DNA from: Telmatactis stephensoni
Lineage: Eukaryota; Cnidaria; Anthozoa; Actiniaria; Isophelliidae
NCBI GenBank assembly: GCA_029948255.1
Contig: JALIZF010001520.1
Coordinates: forward strand, 284,001 to 348,000
DNA: 64,000 nucleotides
Reading direction: 5' to 3'
Part shown: piece after piece, positions 22,201-32,511 of the stretch
Position numbering within the stretch: the first letter of the stretch is position 1
How the letters are laid out: every line of letters begins with the position of its first letter
Notes under the pieces: model-generated
What the model was told of the DNA's origin: nothing
Seen by the model: the letters and a program-made list of their open reading frames with translations, nothing else
Database searches by the model: none
Made by a program: the position numbers and the translations under genes

Positions 22201-25200
22201 TACTGTTTTCAATTTGTAATCTGACTAGTTAACACTTAAGTGACTATGGTTAGACTTACAAAATATAAATAACTAGTAAGAATATATCTTAAACAATTTC
22301 ATCTATAGGTGAAATAGCAGTACCAACAGCAGAGACAAATGAAGACCTCAAGGAGACATTAAAGATAAAAATTCAAAATGGAGAGTATACACTTGGTGAG
22401 CTCATTGTTCCACATGAGTATAAAAAAATAGCTCTTGATGATAATGGGAATATAAAGGTGAATAAATTTGTTGTGGAAGGAAGAAAGATCCCACTCAATG
22501 AAATAAGAAAAAAAAACAATGGAAAAATTCAAATGTTATACGAGATCTCACCCAGATAGCTATTATGATGAAATGCCCCGCCTCACTGTTGTGGAAAACT
22601 TGAAGAAGCTGAATGAGCTTGATGACAGTGAAGATTTAACAGCTATGAGAACAAAGTTGAAGAACCTGCAAAGGCAAAGGCATCTTATGGTATGGCATGA
22701 CCATTCCACTGTAGCCAACCATGGTCACCTTGTGTTCATGGTGGCCTGTATCTATGATCCTGCATTTTATTTGACCCAAAAAGAGTATTATGAGAAGACA
22801 GGCCTCAAAGTAAACATCCAATCTGTAGTTGAGAAACCAGAGATTTACATTGTTGGTCAATGTAGAAGCAGTGACATAGAACAGCTTGGCTACATTAGTA
22901 CACGCTGTGATTGCCTGAGAGGGCTAGCAAACCAAATTGACATCAACACAGGGATACCAATAACTGACGTAATGAGATTCTTCAAAGGAGATGGACCAGC
23001 TATTGCCTTTGAGACTGGCCAACAAAAGGGAGGACACTACTTTTGTTCTGTGTGTGGAATGCATGCTGTCATGAGTGATACTCTGGACCATGTATTCAGA
23101 TGCAAGCATGTCTCCCTCCATGACAAACAAACCAGGATCACAAAGACCTCTCTTGGCAAAAGAAATTCACTTCTTAGAAAGCCTTATCCTCTAAGGAATC
23201 TTACAAAAGATGAGTTAGTACTTGAGCTAGCAGACAGAGAAGTAGAAGTTAGAGAAGACCAAAAAAAACTGACCTACAGAAAGAATTGGACTATGATCTT
23301 CAAGGTGTCCAGAGAGTTCCAGCCCTTTTGTTCAATACCCCAACAAGTACTCTTGGCAGTTTATTCCTTGACTCTTATGAAGCCCTTCCTTGTGAACCAA
23401 TGCACGACATCTCAAACCACATATCCAATGTCCTTGAAGAACTCCCTAACCACTTAAGTAAAGATCAGAAAAAGAAGTTTGAAGAATTATATGAAATCAC
23501 CCTAGGAAGAAAAGAAACAAAGAGAGCTACTGATTACAGACATGCCATTATTGTATTTGCAAAATGGTTTAATGGCATTCTAACTGAAACACAACAACTA
23601 CTCCTTAATACCTTAGCTGAGATGCAAGATATCCTTTACAAAAATGATGATGACAGAAGTCCCCGACTAATCCTTCAATATGCCAACATTTCTTTCCTAC
23701 ATTTTCTGATGTGCTTTTTAGAGTTTGGTACCACTCCTACAGCTCTGACAGCAAGAAAGTTGTATGGAAAATACCTCCACAACCTTGTCTCTCATGAACC
23801 CCTACAACTTAGATTGATCTCTGGCCCTTCCTCAAATGCTGAGAATGAAGAAAGAATCTTTAATGCCATAAAGGGAATAACCAATGCAACCACCAACTAC
23901 AGACCATCCCATGTTGTCAGCAACATTTTCATTAGGCTTCAAGCTGAAGAAGAACTTGATTGCAAAATAAACACTATCAATAACCAATCCAACCATATAT
24001 CAAAGCTTGCTGCAACATTGCCACCTTTCCCCAACACAATTATACCATCCTACATCCTCGAAGACCCCAGTGAATGGTGAATGACCCCAGTGAATACAGT
24101 GAATGGTGGCAGGCTCATTTGGAACGCATCAGTGATTTTCTTCTGGCAGGTGAAGGTATTTGGTGGAATTACAATTCATTATTCCATGAAATCGAATTTT
24201 TTGACTCCACGACTCAAGCTGATTCAAGGCATGAAGGCCCACAACTCCACCATTTTCGTTCAAGTAACTTCAAAAAAGAGGAGAGCTACCTATCACAATG
24301 CTGGAAAGAGTGTCTCGAGAAGTCTGTTTCATTACCAGCCTATTTCCTTTATATTCCAAATTCAGACGGCAAGGTGATCAAACAACAGACCCCAGGGTGT
24401 ATAAAGGACAATGACATTGAAATTACCAATAACATGAGAGAGCCTAATGACCAAAATCTTGAAACCTATATTCCTGAGGCAGATAATATTGATGCCGAAA
24501 ATGAGACAGTCTTAATGTGTCTGGTAGAAGAGCAAGAACATACAGCATTTGTAGCAGAAGAAGCAGATAAATGTACACAAAAACTACCCGACTGTCCTCA
24601 ACAGCATAGTAAAACTACTTCTACAGGTAATCACAGTGCAGAATCAACTTACCAGTCCAGTTCAGAAGAAAGCACTAAATCATCCAAGTTGAAGCTTAAT
24701 ACCTCTGAACCTAAGGAAATGAAAACAAAGTTAGGAAAAGCACTTGAAATAGTATTAGGTGCAACAGAAGAAGTTAGACAACTGGATTCTGCTCGTGCAT
24801 TGGTCAAAGCACATCCAAAAAACAAGTATACAATCGATACCTACGAATCTAAGTTAGCAGTTGTACAGACAAAGGTTTTATCTCTTCAAAGAAATGTAAA
24901 GAGATGTTTTTCAGAGTGGGAAAAACAATACTTTATGAAACATTCTACCATTCCAACTGTACAGAACATGAAAGCTGATGAAACTGCCTCAAAATATCTC
25001 AAGCAAATCAAATACTGTGAAAATCTTTTGCAGCAATGGGACATTAATTTATAATTTGAAATAAACAATTATTTAAGATTTAGGATAGACTGTACAGAAC
25101 ATGGAAGCTGATGAACTGCCTCAAAATACAGTTATAGACTCAAACAAGTCAAATACTGTGAAAATATTTTGCAGCAATGTACATATAGAAAGCTTAAGTT

Positions 25201-25976
25201 AGTAGCGGCAGTTGAAATATTTACAAACCTTATTTACTGTATATACAATATTATGCTGTTTCAAGCTATGTTAATTCGAAAAAAAAGACAAAAATAAGTA
25301 AGTTACATGTACATAAGGATTAAGCTTACATTTATAATTTTAATATTTTCTTCGTCAATGAGCCCATTTTCAACTGGATTGAGCTTATATAAATAAAACT
25401 TAAGCTTAAATGCAACTTTGCTAATATTATGTGGTACTTATTCTGTTAATAATACTCTTACAAAAGCATTTATTGTACTAAAAAATATTAAAAGAGTTCC
25501 TCCATACTCGCTTTATACAGAAAATATTACGTTCGTTTTCGTGTGTACGATAACAATTTTGCAGTAGCAAACTGTCTTACCTATTTCCTCATTTGCATGT
25601 AAAAGTGTGTTATTTATGTGAAAATTTTCTATTGATCCTTCATTTTCACAATTATAAGGTTCATAAGTTCAATAGTTTTAAGTTAGCACTTAAGTTAGAA
25701 CATCCTGCATAAAATGACAAGATATAAATAATCAACGTACTAGAAATCAACACTTACCTGTTGTCTTCCATAAAGTTTCGAATCAGTGGATAATAAAACG
25801 TATTCCTTGTGAAAACAACCGAAAAATACAAATACAAAGCAACCAAACCGTCTCCCTCGTCGGCCATATTGTTGTTTCGCTCACTTAGTTACGCGTAGCA
25901 ACGCTCAATAGCCTCGATTTCACGAACATCCATAATCAGCCTTGCTGGGGGTCATTTTGTAAACTTGACCCAAGCC
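19251..25976 (+). mobile_element. Complete 6.7-kb DNA transposon with TTAA target duplication
   Basis: The left end is TTAA|GGTTTGGGTC (TTAA at 19247-19250) and the right end is GACCCAAGCC|TTAA (TTAA at 25977-25980). The outer 27 bases of each end match at 21 positions when one is reverse-complemented, ending in AAAATGACC on both. One large three-exon gene (20325-25054) fills most of the interior on the plus strand. The element sits inside the zinc-finger gene at 16600-28202. The joined flanks read CGATAC-TTAA-GTACCG. TTAA duplication suggests a piggyBac or Kolobok relation, but the encoded protein does not resemble what I know of either. Confidence 0.85.
20325..25054 (+). CDS. Large unassigned protein, presumed transposase of the TTAA element
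   Basis: Exon 1 20325-20723 (KEGKSKFCSRIKQDHYKL ... FYCKGCQQNYSNTQALFP), exon 2 21556-21944 (VNWSDLARRYGVKNKKGK, KRIRRKKLRGLGG), exon 3 22309-25054. All junctions are GT-AG; the exon 2/3 codon is completed in phase (G|GT). Exon 3 has motifs MVWHDHST (about 22693), FMVACIYDPAFYLT, FFKGDGPAIAFETGQQKGGH (about 22980), a Cys/His cluster CSVCGMHA...HVFRCKH, GVQRVPALL, CEPMHDISNHI and an acidic, Ser-rich C-terminal tail ending CENLLQQWDINL. About 1,000 residues in total. Interruptions: indels at A-runs near 21675, 22507-22516 and 23264, one near 21843, and a 20-bp duplication near 24070. I do not recognise the family. Candidate catalytic acids are D in WHDHS, D in GDGPA and E in CEPMHD. Shared VNWSDLARRYG-like and paralogue-like features suggest a repeated cnidarian family. 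Confidence 0.65.
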
Positions 25977-26151
25977 TTAAGTACCGTGAGCACCCAAAGA
26001 GCCTACACAGGGATACCATGCACTACTTTCAACAGTAAGTAAATATTTGCTTATTTATTCGTCCAGCTCATTTCTTCATTTCTACAAAGGATCTAGAATA
26101 CGAAAACCTTAATTTTATAAAACTAATTGACTTGAGATAAATTGACAAAGT

Positions 26152-26908
26152 TTACTACGGATCTCACTTTTGTCTGCTGACACACCTACATTTGTGTAAG
26201 TTTCGAGACATGATCATCTTCGGTAGCAATAATGCAAGTGAATAGTTTGGGCTGTAGTTACAGAAGAGGGAAGGTTCTACCAGAAGAAATTTGCCGTTTA
26301 ATTAATAATCGATGAAATAGTAGAAAATGGAGGCGATATAACAACGGGATTTTTTTCCTAATAGCTTTGATAATATAGCAAGAAAAATAAAGCTGAATAG
26401 GGACACAGTGAAAAAGGTCTGGAAAACGTTTTGTGAAACAGGAGACTTCACGCGCCCCAAGCCACGATCTAGTGTAGTGAAACACCTTCAGCAGCAAGAT
26501 ACTCAATTTAATAGGGTTTAAAAACAATTCGGCCATCAATGACAACTGGAGAAGTGCTTAAGAATGTAAATGAGTTTTGTTTACTGCCCACAGGAACAAG
26601 TAAGTCATCGTTGAACCGAACGATCCGAAACTGTTTGTGATTCTTTCATACAAAGATTCAAAGTTTAGGCTTTCCATCTCTTCAATGGTTAAAAATAACT
26701 TGATAATTTTGTCTTGGTACTTGACTTTGATTTCGTATTTTTTCATTGTCTCTGTACTTTGCCAACAAAACTCCGCTTCACTACTGTACAAGAAAGAATA
26801 CAACAAGTCTTAAAACTTATACAAATGTAGGTGTGTCAGCAGACAAAAGTGGGCGTGTTAGCAACACAAATTTTTGAATGTCTGTGACAGATCGGTGAGA
26901 TCCGTAAC
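26152..26908 (+). mobile_element. Internally deleted Tc1/mariner-like element, HTH part retained
   Basis: Inverted ends: CGGATCTCACTTTTGTCTGC ... CACCTACATTTGT at 26157-26194 pairs with ACAAATGTAGGTGTGTCAGC ... AAAGTG at 26821-26850, and GTGAGATCCGTAAC at 26895-26908 pairs with the outermost left bases. In between, broken plus-strand frames read NIARKIKLNRDTVKKVWKTF and RPSMTTGEVLKNVNEFC, then GTSKSSLNRTIRN. These are the bipartite helix-turn-helix DNA-binding segments of Tc1/mariner transposases. The DDE domain is absent. A minus-strand open frame at 26558-26806 overlaps it. Confidence 0.7.
26558..26806 (-). CDS. Small minus-strand ORF, PB1-like appearance, doubtful
   Basis: 82 codons. The second half (KKYEIKVKYQDKIIKLFLTI ... 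FESLYERI) has the alternating basic beta-strand and helix pattern of PB1 or ubiquitin-like N-terminal domains. It lies inside the Tc1 relic on the opposite strand, overlapping its HTH remnant, so it may be a captured exon or chance. The family call is a guess. Confidence 0.2.
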   Translation of the reverse strand: MLYSFLYSSEAEFCWQSTETMKKYEIKVKYQDKIIKLFLTIEEMESLNFESLYERITNSFGSFGSTMTYLFLWAVNKTHLHS

Positions 26909-26927
26909 AATATACTGGACATATATT

Positions 26928-27000
26928 CCCTGCATAGCTCAGTGGTTAGAGCATTGGATTGTAGCTCCAAATGTCGCTGGTTCAATCCCAGCTGGAGGGA
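26928..27000 (+). tRNA. tRNA-Tyr (anticodon GTA), intronless
   Basis: 73 nt. Acceptor strands CCCTGCA and TGGAGGG pair at 6 of 7 positions (G5-G68 mismatch), discriminator A. D-arm GCTCAGTGGTTAGAGC, anticodon stem TTGGA/TCCAA with loop TTGTAGC (GTA at 26961-26963), T-arm GCTGG-TTCAATC-CCAGC. A TTTT terminator follows at about 27007. Box A (TAGCTCAGTGG) and box B (GGTTCAATCC) are intact. There is no intron after position 37, although most eukaryotic tRNA-Tyr genes have one, so it could be a retro-copied or SINE-related tRNA. Confidence 0.75.
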
Positions 27001-27039
27001 TTATAATTTTAGAAAAATACTGCTATTTCATAAATATAT

Positions 27040-27890
27040 ATCAGTATTTATTCATTCATTAATATTGTTTTTGACTTCTTATTTATTTTGTTTTTTCATT
27101 TTCTCATCCATTCACTCATTCATTCATTTTATTGTTCATTTGTGTCATAATTTTCTTTGATTTTTTCATATGTCTATTCATTCGTTTATTTATTCATTCA
27201 TTGATCCATTCATTCATTATATGTATTTTTATTTCAATTTTCATTTCCATTTCACGACCCCACAAGCTACTAGCTTTAATTATTATCGTGTTAAAATAAA
27301 GTTTATTTATTCATTCATTCATTCCATGTGTTTGTTTTTATACTCATTCATTCACTTTATTATTTATCTATATTTTATTTGATTTTTCATTTCTATTCAT
27401 TTATTTCTCTTTCATTTTCTTTCATGTTTTCATTCTCTCACTCCTTCATTCATTCCTTCTACTGTTTATTTGTATTTTTTTTTTATTTTCTCATTTTTTA
27501 TGTGTCATTTATTTATTTATTCATTCATTCATTATGTTTAATCATTCATTTCAGTTTTCATTGTCGTTCATTTGTTTATTCATTTTACCGTTCATTTCTA
27601 TTTTTTTTCTTGTTTTTTCTTTTAATTTCTATATATTTATTCATTCATTAATCATTTTTAATTCATTTTCGTTCAATTTCTTTCATTTGTTAATTCATTC
27701 ATTCATTCATTTATTCATTTTAATGTTTATTTGTATTTGAATTTTCTTTCACTTTTATTTCATGTCTATTTCTTTATTCATTTATTTCTTTATTTTATTC
27801 ATTTATTTACTCATTCATATTGATTGATCTATTTATTTATTTAATTTCATTGTTGATCTATTTTCTTATTGTTTTTTATTTGTTTGTTTG
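27040..27890. repeat. Degenerate (TTCA)n/(TTTA)n low-complexity tract
   Basis: Nearly continuous TTCATTCATT and TTTATTTATT words for 850 bp, on the 5' side of the last exon of the zinc-finger gene. Long open frames across it rich in Phe, Ser and His are by-products. Confidence 0.85.
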
Positions 27891-28671
27891 TTTTAGGTAC
27901 GCCCCACAGGAGGACACCTCAAACTGGATGCCTTAAGTCAGTTAGAGCAGTTGTTTGAAATAAACATTGTGGTCTACTCTTTACAACCTGTTGAGAAAGA
28001 AGAGGGCCAACACGAAGATGAAGAATCATCTCTACCCGATATTGCTGCTTCTTTGGTCCGAAGCTCTCATCAGCACTACCCTAGTACGATGTACCTGAAC
28101 TTCCATAAAGACCACCTCTCATACATCAAGAATCTAAAGATGTACTCAAAATCCTACCACTGCTCGAAATACGGGAAATACTGGAAGCATGTTGATCAGT
28201 AGAACGAGAAACTAAGTAACGTAATATAGCACAAGCGACCAAACGGCCGCTCCTAATGTAATCCAATTAACCAAAAAAATCAATTAACTGAATCTCCCGT
28301 TGCTACCAGTAGCTGTGGGCTCCCTGTGCTGCTGCTTTCTTTCCTTCGTTTGTAGTTTTTTAGTTTTTCGTTTGCCTATTCTTTCCCGGCGTTTCAAAAG
28401 TCCAATTTTTGTTACGATCGTAGTGTTCAGGGATTTTTCACGATATCTCTCCCGTGAAGTGATGGATTTCTTCGAAAATCTAGTGGGTTGTAGCTTAATG
28501 GTAGCTAGCTATATTTCAGAACTTTGTTTTTTTTTTGAAGTCAAGTCAAACCACTTGATTTATGGCTTTTTCGCTTGTGTTTTCGGACCACGTGGTCAGC
28601 TTTTCAAAAATCCAATTTTTCACGAAGTGTTTCGTTGATCATTAAGTTGTCTTTTTATTACTTTAGGTACA

Positions 28672-29196
28672 ATGGCTTCGTATAATTACAGTGGATCGTC
28701 CGACAACAGTGAACTCTATGATTGGATCATAGGGGAGATTCAAGTCATCAGAGAAATTCGTTTACAGTCTCTCGAAGGAGCACTTACATGCCTGCACGCT
28801 TACGTGCAGGCACAGCAGGAGAAGAAAGATCAGCTTTCCTTCATTCCCAGGGCTCTTCCAGCCTCATACCTCGACAAAGTGCGTAGAGAACAGCTATGCC
28901 GTCTCAAAAAAGAGCAGCCAGATGAACATGGAGATTTGCTGAGAATTGAGAACAAGAATCCTCAGCTGCCACACAAATGTAATGAAAAATCCATTCAAGG
29001 AACTCAAGAGAAAGATCTAAATCCTCAGCTGGCACACAAATGTAATGAAAAATCCATAGGAAATGCAGAGAAAGATTTTAAGTGCCCCACAACCGAGTGT
29101 CCCGTCTGTGGGATAAAAAAAAAACACTTAAAGTCGCACTTGATGTCACCGAATGTACATTTAAAAGCAACACATGCCACATATAACTGCGCATAA
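28672..29196 (+). CDS. Small zinc-finger-like protein, uncharacterised
   Basis: 174 codons, intact, starting at an ATG 5 nt after a good acceptor (TTACTTTAG|GTACA) and ending TAA. N-terminal acidic/helical part (ELYDWIIGEIQVIREIRLQS), then a 29-residue internal duplication (NPQLPHKCNEKSI twice, residues about 101-135), then CPTTECPVCGIKKKHLKSHL...H, a C2H2-like finger. It could be the last exon of a longer gene whose first exon lies in 28300-28660. The function is not recognised. The last 75 bp are duplicated 500 bp downstream. Confidence 0.5.
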   Translation: MASYNYSGSSDNSELYDWIIGEIQVIREIRLQSLEGALTCLHAYVQAQQEKKDQLSFIPRALPASYLDKVRREQLCRLKKEQPDEHGDLLRIENKNPQLPHKCNEKSIQGTQEKDLNPQLAHKCNEKSIGNAEKDFKCPTTECPVCGIKKKHLKSHLMSPNVHLKATHATYNCA

Positions 29197-29222
29197 AAAT
29201 AGGCAAACATGTAGTCACAAGA
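29146..29222. repeat. 77-bp direct repeat, copy 1
   Basis: Covers the 3' end and stop region of the 28672 ORF (TGTACATTTAAAAGCAACAC ... ATGTAGTCAC). Similar to 29648-29718 at roughly 85-90% by eye. Confidence 0.7.
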
Positions 29223-29647
29223 AACCAATATGTACATACTTGTAAATTTCTAAATAAAATCTACCGAGTTCAAGGTCAGTTTTTTTCAGTAATAAACTCA
29301 TATTCTCTGATAACATTGTATAGCAAAGTTGTTATTCAAGTCAAGTGATCCAACTTTGTTCACCATTGTATAGGAAAATAATGAATATTCATGAAGCTAT
29401 GCTTTTTCAAATTTTTGAAAAAAAGTGCGAGGATTATCAATTTTATCTCACAATATATTAATATTTTCTGATAATAATGTTAGACAAGTTTGACTTATTG
29501 TCTATATTTCTTGTATACATTATTATTAGGAATTATGGATATTAATGAAGAAATATCAGCTAACAAAGGCAACATGAAATTCAAGGTACACGCATTCTCA
29601 TAATATCCAAGATTTTTGATGAAATTCAATATAATACATAGTGGACA

Positions 29648-29718
29648 TGTACATTTAATAGCAACACATGTCACATATAACTGCGCATAAAAATACGAAA
29701 ACGTGTAGTCACCAGACT
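29648..29718. repeat. Direct repeat, copy 2 of 29146-29222
   Basis: Reads TGTACATTTAATAGCAACAC ... GTGTAGTCAC. It suggests a partial duplication of the downstream end of the 28672 gene. Confidence 0.7.
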
Positions 29719-29719
29719 C

Positions 29720-30555
29720 CAATGTCTCCTAAAAGTTAAGCCATCCGAACACAATCTTCCGCAATAATGTGCTCCCGGCATTACTCTATAATATATCTAA
29801 ATGTAGTCTCAATCTGCGAGATCTGAAAGGAGATATTGACTGTAATATTTGTTTGACCCAAAAATATGCTCATCTGCCAAATCTCGGCCCCAAAACAACA
29901 TGAAAATAGTTTCAGAAGTAAAAACAAACAATCCAAAGTTTTGTGATATTACTGGAGCCTGAATATTGACTTTATTCAGCAACCAATCTTCAAACTTTAA
30001 AGCGATGTGACGTGTCTATAACACTGTGGATTTAGTTTGGCTGAACACGTTCTGACTGTCGAGAGAAAGCTTCTTAAAGTATGCCCAAAAGCGTGTACAC
30101 CAATGTTTGAACGACAAAAAACCTTCCTCAAATCCCTCAACAGCCACTTCTTTTACCACATGCTCTTTAGCAATTTAAGGCCTTTCAGGTGCACGTGCAT
30201 ATTAATTAGATCAATTAAAATTCAATCAGATAACAGCAAGGAACTTTACAAAAATGAAAGTCATGTAAAACAACAGCACATCATTTTTTTTTAAATACAG
30301 AAAAGCCATTGTAGAACACAATCAGTGCTACCAATTGTGTGATTTTTGTTTGGAAAGCTCAAAGTCTTTTATGAAAAAAAAAACAAAGAAATATTCGTAT
30401 TTTGACAAAGTTTGCCCTCCTGTAAGTCAAGAACAAAGACCTTCACATAGACTACATAGACTACAGTAGGCATACTACCTTTACATATAAAAAAAACTTG
30501 AAAAAAATAAAAGCAAACACTAAAAAAAAATTTTCAAACATCGAAAAAAATTATT
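29720..30555. other. Non-coding stretch
   Basis: No supportable gene. One open frame (30037-30294) has no recognisable features. Confidence 0.35.
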
Positions 30556-30611
30556 TTCGAAATGGTGAAAATGAAAACAATTTTTCAGATTACCATTTTC
30601 AAAAACACCAT

Positions 30612-30770
30612 TTCAAAAGTCCCAATTGAAGCGCAAAAATCCCAATTGAAGCTCAAAAATCCCAAAAACAATTCAAAACTCCCACTCAGATTTCAAATAT
30701 CCCAATTCGGTTCAAGAATACTAATTAGTCTTCAAGAATACTAATTAGTTTCTCCAAAATACCACAAAAT
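30612..30770. repeat. Short degenerate tandem repeats (TCCCAATTGAAGC-type)
   Basis: Successive words AAAAATCCCAATTGAAGC, AAAAATCCCAAAAACAATTC, CAAGAATACTAATTAG, about 20 bp each, six to eight decayed units. Confidence 0.6.
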
Positions 30771-30917
30771 TTTTCAATAAGGCAACAAATTTTTCCGGAT
30801 TCCAACTAACTTTTCACCTTTTTTAAAGGCGATATAGGCTGCATGTGGTTGACTCTTTGCAAATTCAGACAGCCTTTCAATTTTTCTTCCATCCCATGAC
30901 ATGTCTGATCTTTGTAA

Positions 30918-32511
30918 TCTGTTTTGAATCGAAAGCAAATCTCAATTATGAAACAAAGACTAAAGAACGAAACAGAGCCCTATGGGCATAATTATGAGGC
31001 TGTAATGCGGTTTAAGGAATATTGCGACAAAAAGGATCCTTGTTATATATATAAAATGAACGACAAAAGAGCCAATCCCGATAGGCCATCTTTTGTTTTT
31101 AAATCAAGTACCGAAAAAGCAGAACTTAGGATGTCAATGAACAGAGAAAAGGAGGACTTGTTAAGCGACGAATTTTGTTTTTTCGATGGCAAGCATAATC
31201 GCTGCCGCGGGTTTATCACGTTAACAGCGAGTGTCTACCACCCACTCCTACGCAAGCAAATACCGCTTGCAATCATGAAGGCCGAAGCAGAGAACACTAC
31301 AAACATAGAACTCTTCTGGACTCTATTCAATGAAATGCTACGTAAAGTAGCAAAAGACGAATGGGTTGTTTTTCAGCCTATCGGCTGGTGCACAGATATG
31401 GCTGGATGCAAACCTGGCAGGGATTTGTAACGTCTTTGGCCAAAGTGCACGCAGCAGAATAAAATCTTGCGAGTTTCATTTCAACGACCAAAGGAATAAA
31501 AAAGCCCAGCGACTAGACAACGAAAGTGCTGCCACATTTAAACTACTATGCACTGAGTTGATGAAAGCAACTACAGTAACAGGTTACGAAACAGTCAAGT
31601 CGGACTTGGATCACTTCATTGACGCAGATTCAAGTCGGAACTATTTGAAGACATGGATAGCATGGTGGCACGAGCGAAGGGGTTATATTTTTCGAGCATT
31701 TGCTCCTAACGATGCTCCTGCAATGAACCAGGCGGAGGTCATTCATGCAGGATGGGCCAAAAGGGACATGCCCAAGTTATCTCTACTCGATGCGTCTCAC
31801 GCAGACGTTAGAGACTCATTGCTCTTAGAAACAGAAATAAAAGCATTCAAAAGTGAAAGCACTACGTCTGGTAGAGGACCTTCCTTTGCGAACAATCTCA
31901 ATAAAAAATATTGTCGCGAAAACCAACAGGCCCAACTCCTATGGCAAGGAAATTGTTTTCAAAAAACCCAAAGACACGCGTATGGGTTTACTGATAGACC
32001 CTAAGTCATCGCCTGACAAAAAGCTGACAGTAAAAAAAAAGAGGAAATATCCCAAACCTGCCCCAAAGAAAATGCCGGACCCGCCTTCCACCACGTTACA
32101 TTTGTTCCCCAAGAATGTAAACCCATTTTTATCCTCAAGCATATCTACATCCAGTTCAACCTCAACTCCAGGTACCTTTACAACCAGTTCAGCCACCAGC
32201 TCAACGGGTTCCGCTTCCACCTGGAATGCCAATGAACAACCCAGTCATATACAACACAAACCAAATGCAATCACAGCTGCCGCTTCAACCACTTATATGG
32301 CACTCTGGACTGTCCCCAAACTGTACGAAGTCATAAATTACTACCATTGAAAGTGAAAAAGTGCTACGGTTGTGGGAATGACTTCTCTCAGCAACACAGA
32401 AAGTCGGCAAATAATATTATTAAACATGTAGACAGAAGAGTGACTGGGAAAGATAACACGGGGCGGCTAGTTTATAGTCCAGACTTTTCTAATACGTACT
32501 ATTACTACTAG
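30918..32511 (+). pseudogene. MULE-type transposase with frameshifts
   Basis: Three reading frames in sequence build one protein of about 520 residues. Part 1 (30918-31400) has EFCFFDGKHNRCRGF (first catalytic D, residue about 88) and TLTASVYHPLLRKQIPLAIM. Part 2 (from about 31400) has the second D in WCTDMAG at the frame change, then SCEFHFNDQRNKKAQRL and the E in PAMNQAEVIHAGW. The order and spacing match the MULE transposase domain. Part 3 (from about 31900) is basic (KKLTVKKKRKYPKPAPKK), Ser/Thr and Pro/Met-Gln rich, ending in KVKKCYGCGNDFSQQHRKSA and TAG at 32509-32511. Frame changes lie near 31400, 31900 and 32250. The first is a single extra base at TGCAAACC. The degree of conservation outside the shifts indicates a young copy. 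Confidence 0.7.

Larger units (their letters stand above)
26035..27896 (+). other. Intron of the zinc-finger gene, filled with repeats
   Basis: Bounded by AACA|GTAAGT at 26034/26035 and GTTTTAG|GTACGC at 27896/27897. It contains the Tc1 relic (26152-26908), the tRNA-like sequence (26928-27000) and the TTCA-rich tract (27040-27890). Confidence 0.5.
16600..28202 (+). pseudogene. Long degenerate C2H2 zinc-finger gene split by two transposons
   Basis: Exons inferred from splice sites and open frames: 16600-17063 (CQCCNSFH; later shifted frames to DLEKLLQDVETWP), one ending at 17462-17466 (GGVNDGGEPCFYDVDE|GTATAC), one about 17546-17620, 17750-17819 (EEEVEFVQTGRG), 17895-18199 with zinc fingers, 18343-19246 and on, to 25981-26034, then 27897-28202. 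Finger 1 is canonical (CKDCGKVFTRKDSLKRHQKAHH). Finger 2 has a stop instead of its first Cys, and finger 3 lacks a Cys. Downstream segments include INFSFGYILRNNETGE, QRPNSKWVVHWVTNVTFFV, QDKQCFFRCLTLHHG and, after the transposon, LDALSQLEQLFEINIVVYSL and TMYLNFHKDHLSYIKNLKMY. I recall this order from repeated cnidarian proteins that can continue into a family-B DNA polymerase, but no polymerase is visible here. Several frameshifts and stops make it a pseudogene. Confidence 0.6.

Noticed and set aside
27170..27740. Several Phe/Ser/His-rich ORFs
   Set aside because: Read-through of the TTCA/TTTA low-complexity tract inside an intron.
28300..28638. 112-codon ORF with hydrophobic stretches
   Set aside because: Cys/Phe/Leu-rich chance frame directly upstream of a splice acceptor; no family features. 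It may be part of a 5' UTR or intron.
31939..32232. Minus-strand 97-codon ORF over the MULE gene
   Set aside because: Shadow of the plus-strand transposase C-terminus, which has recognisable motifs.
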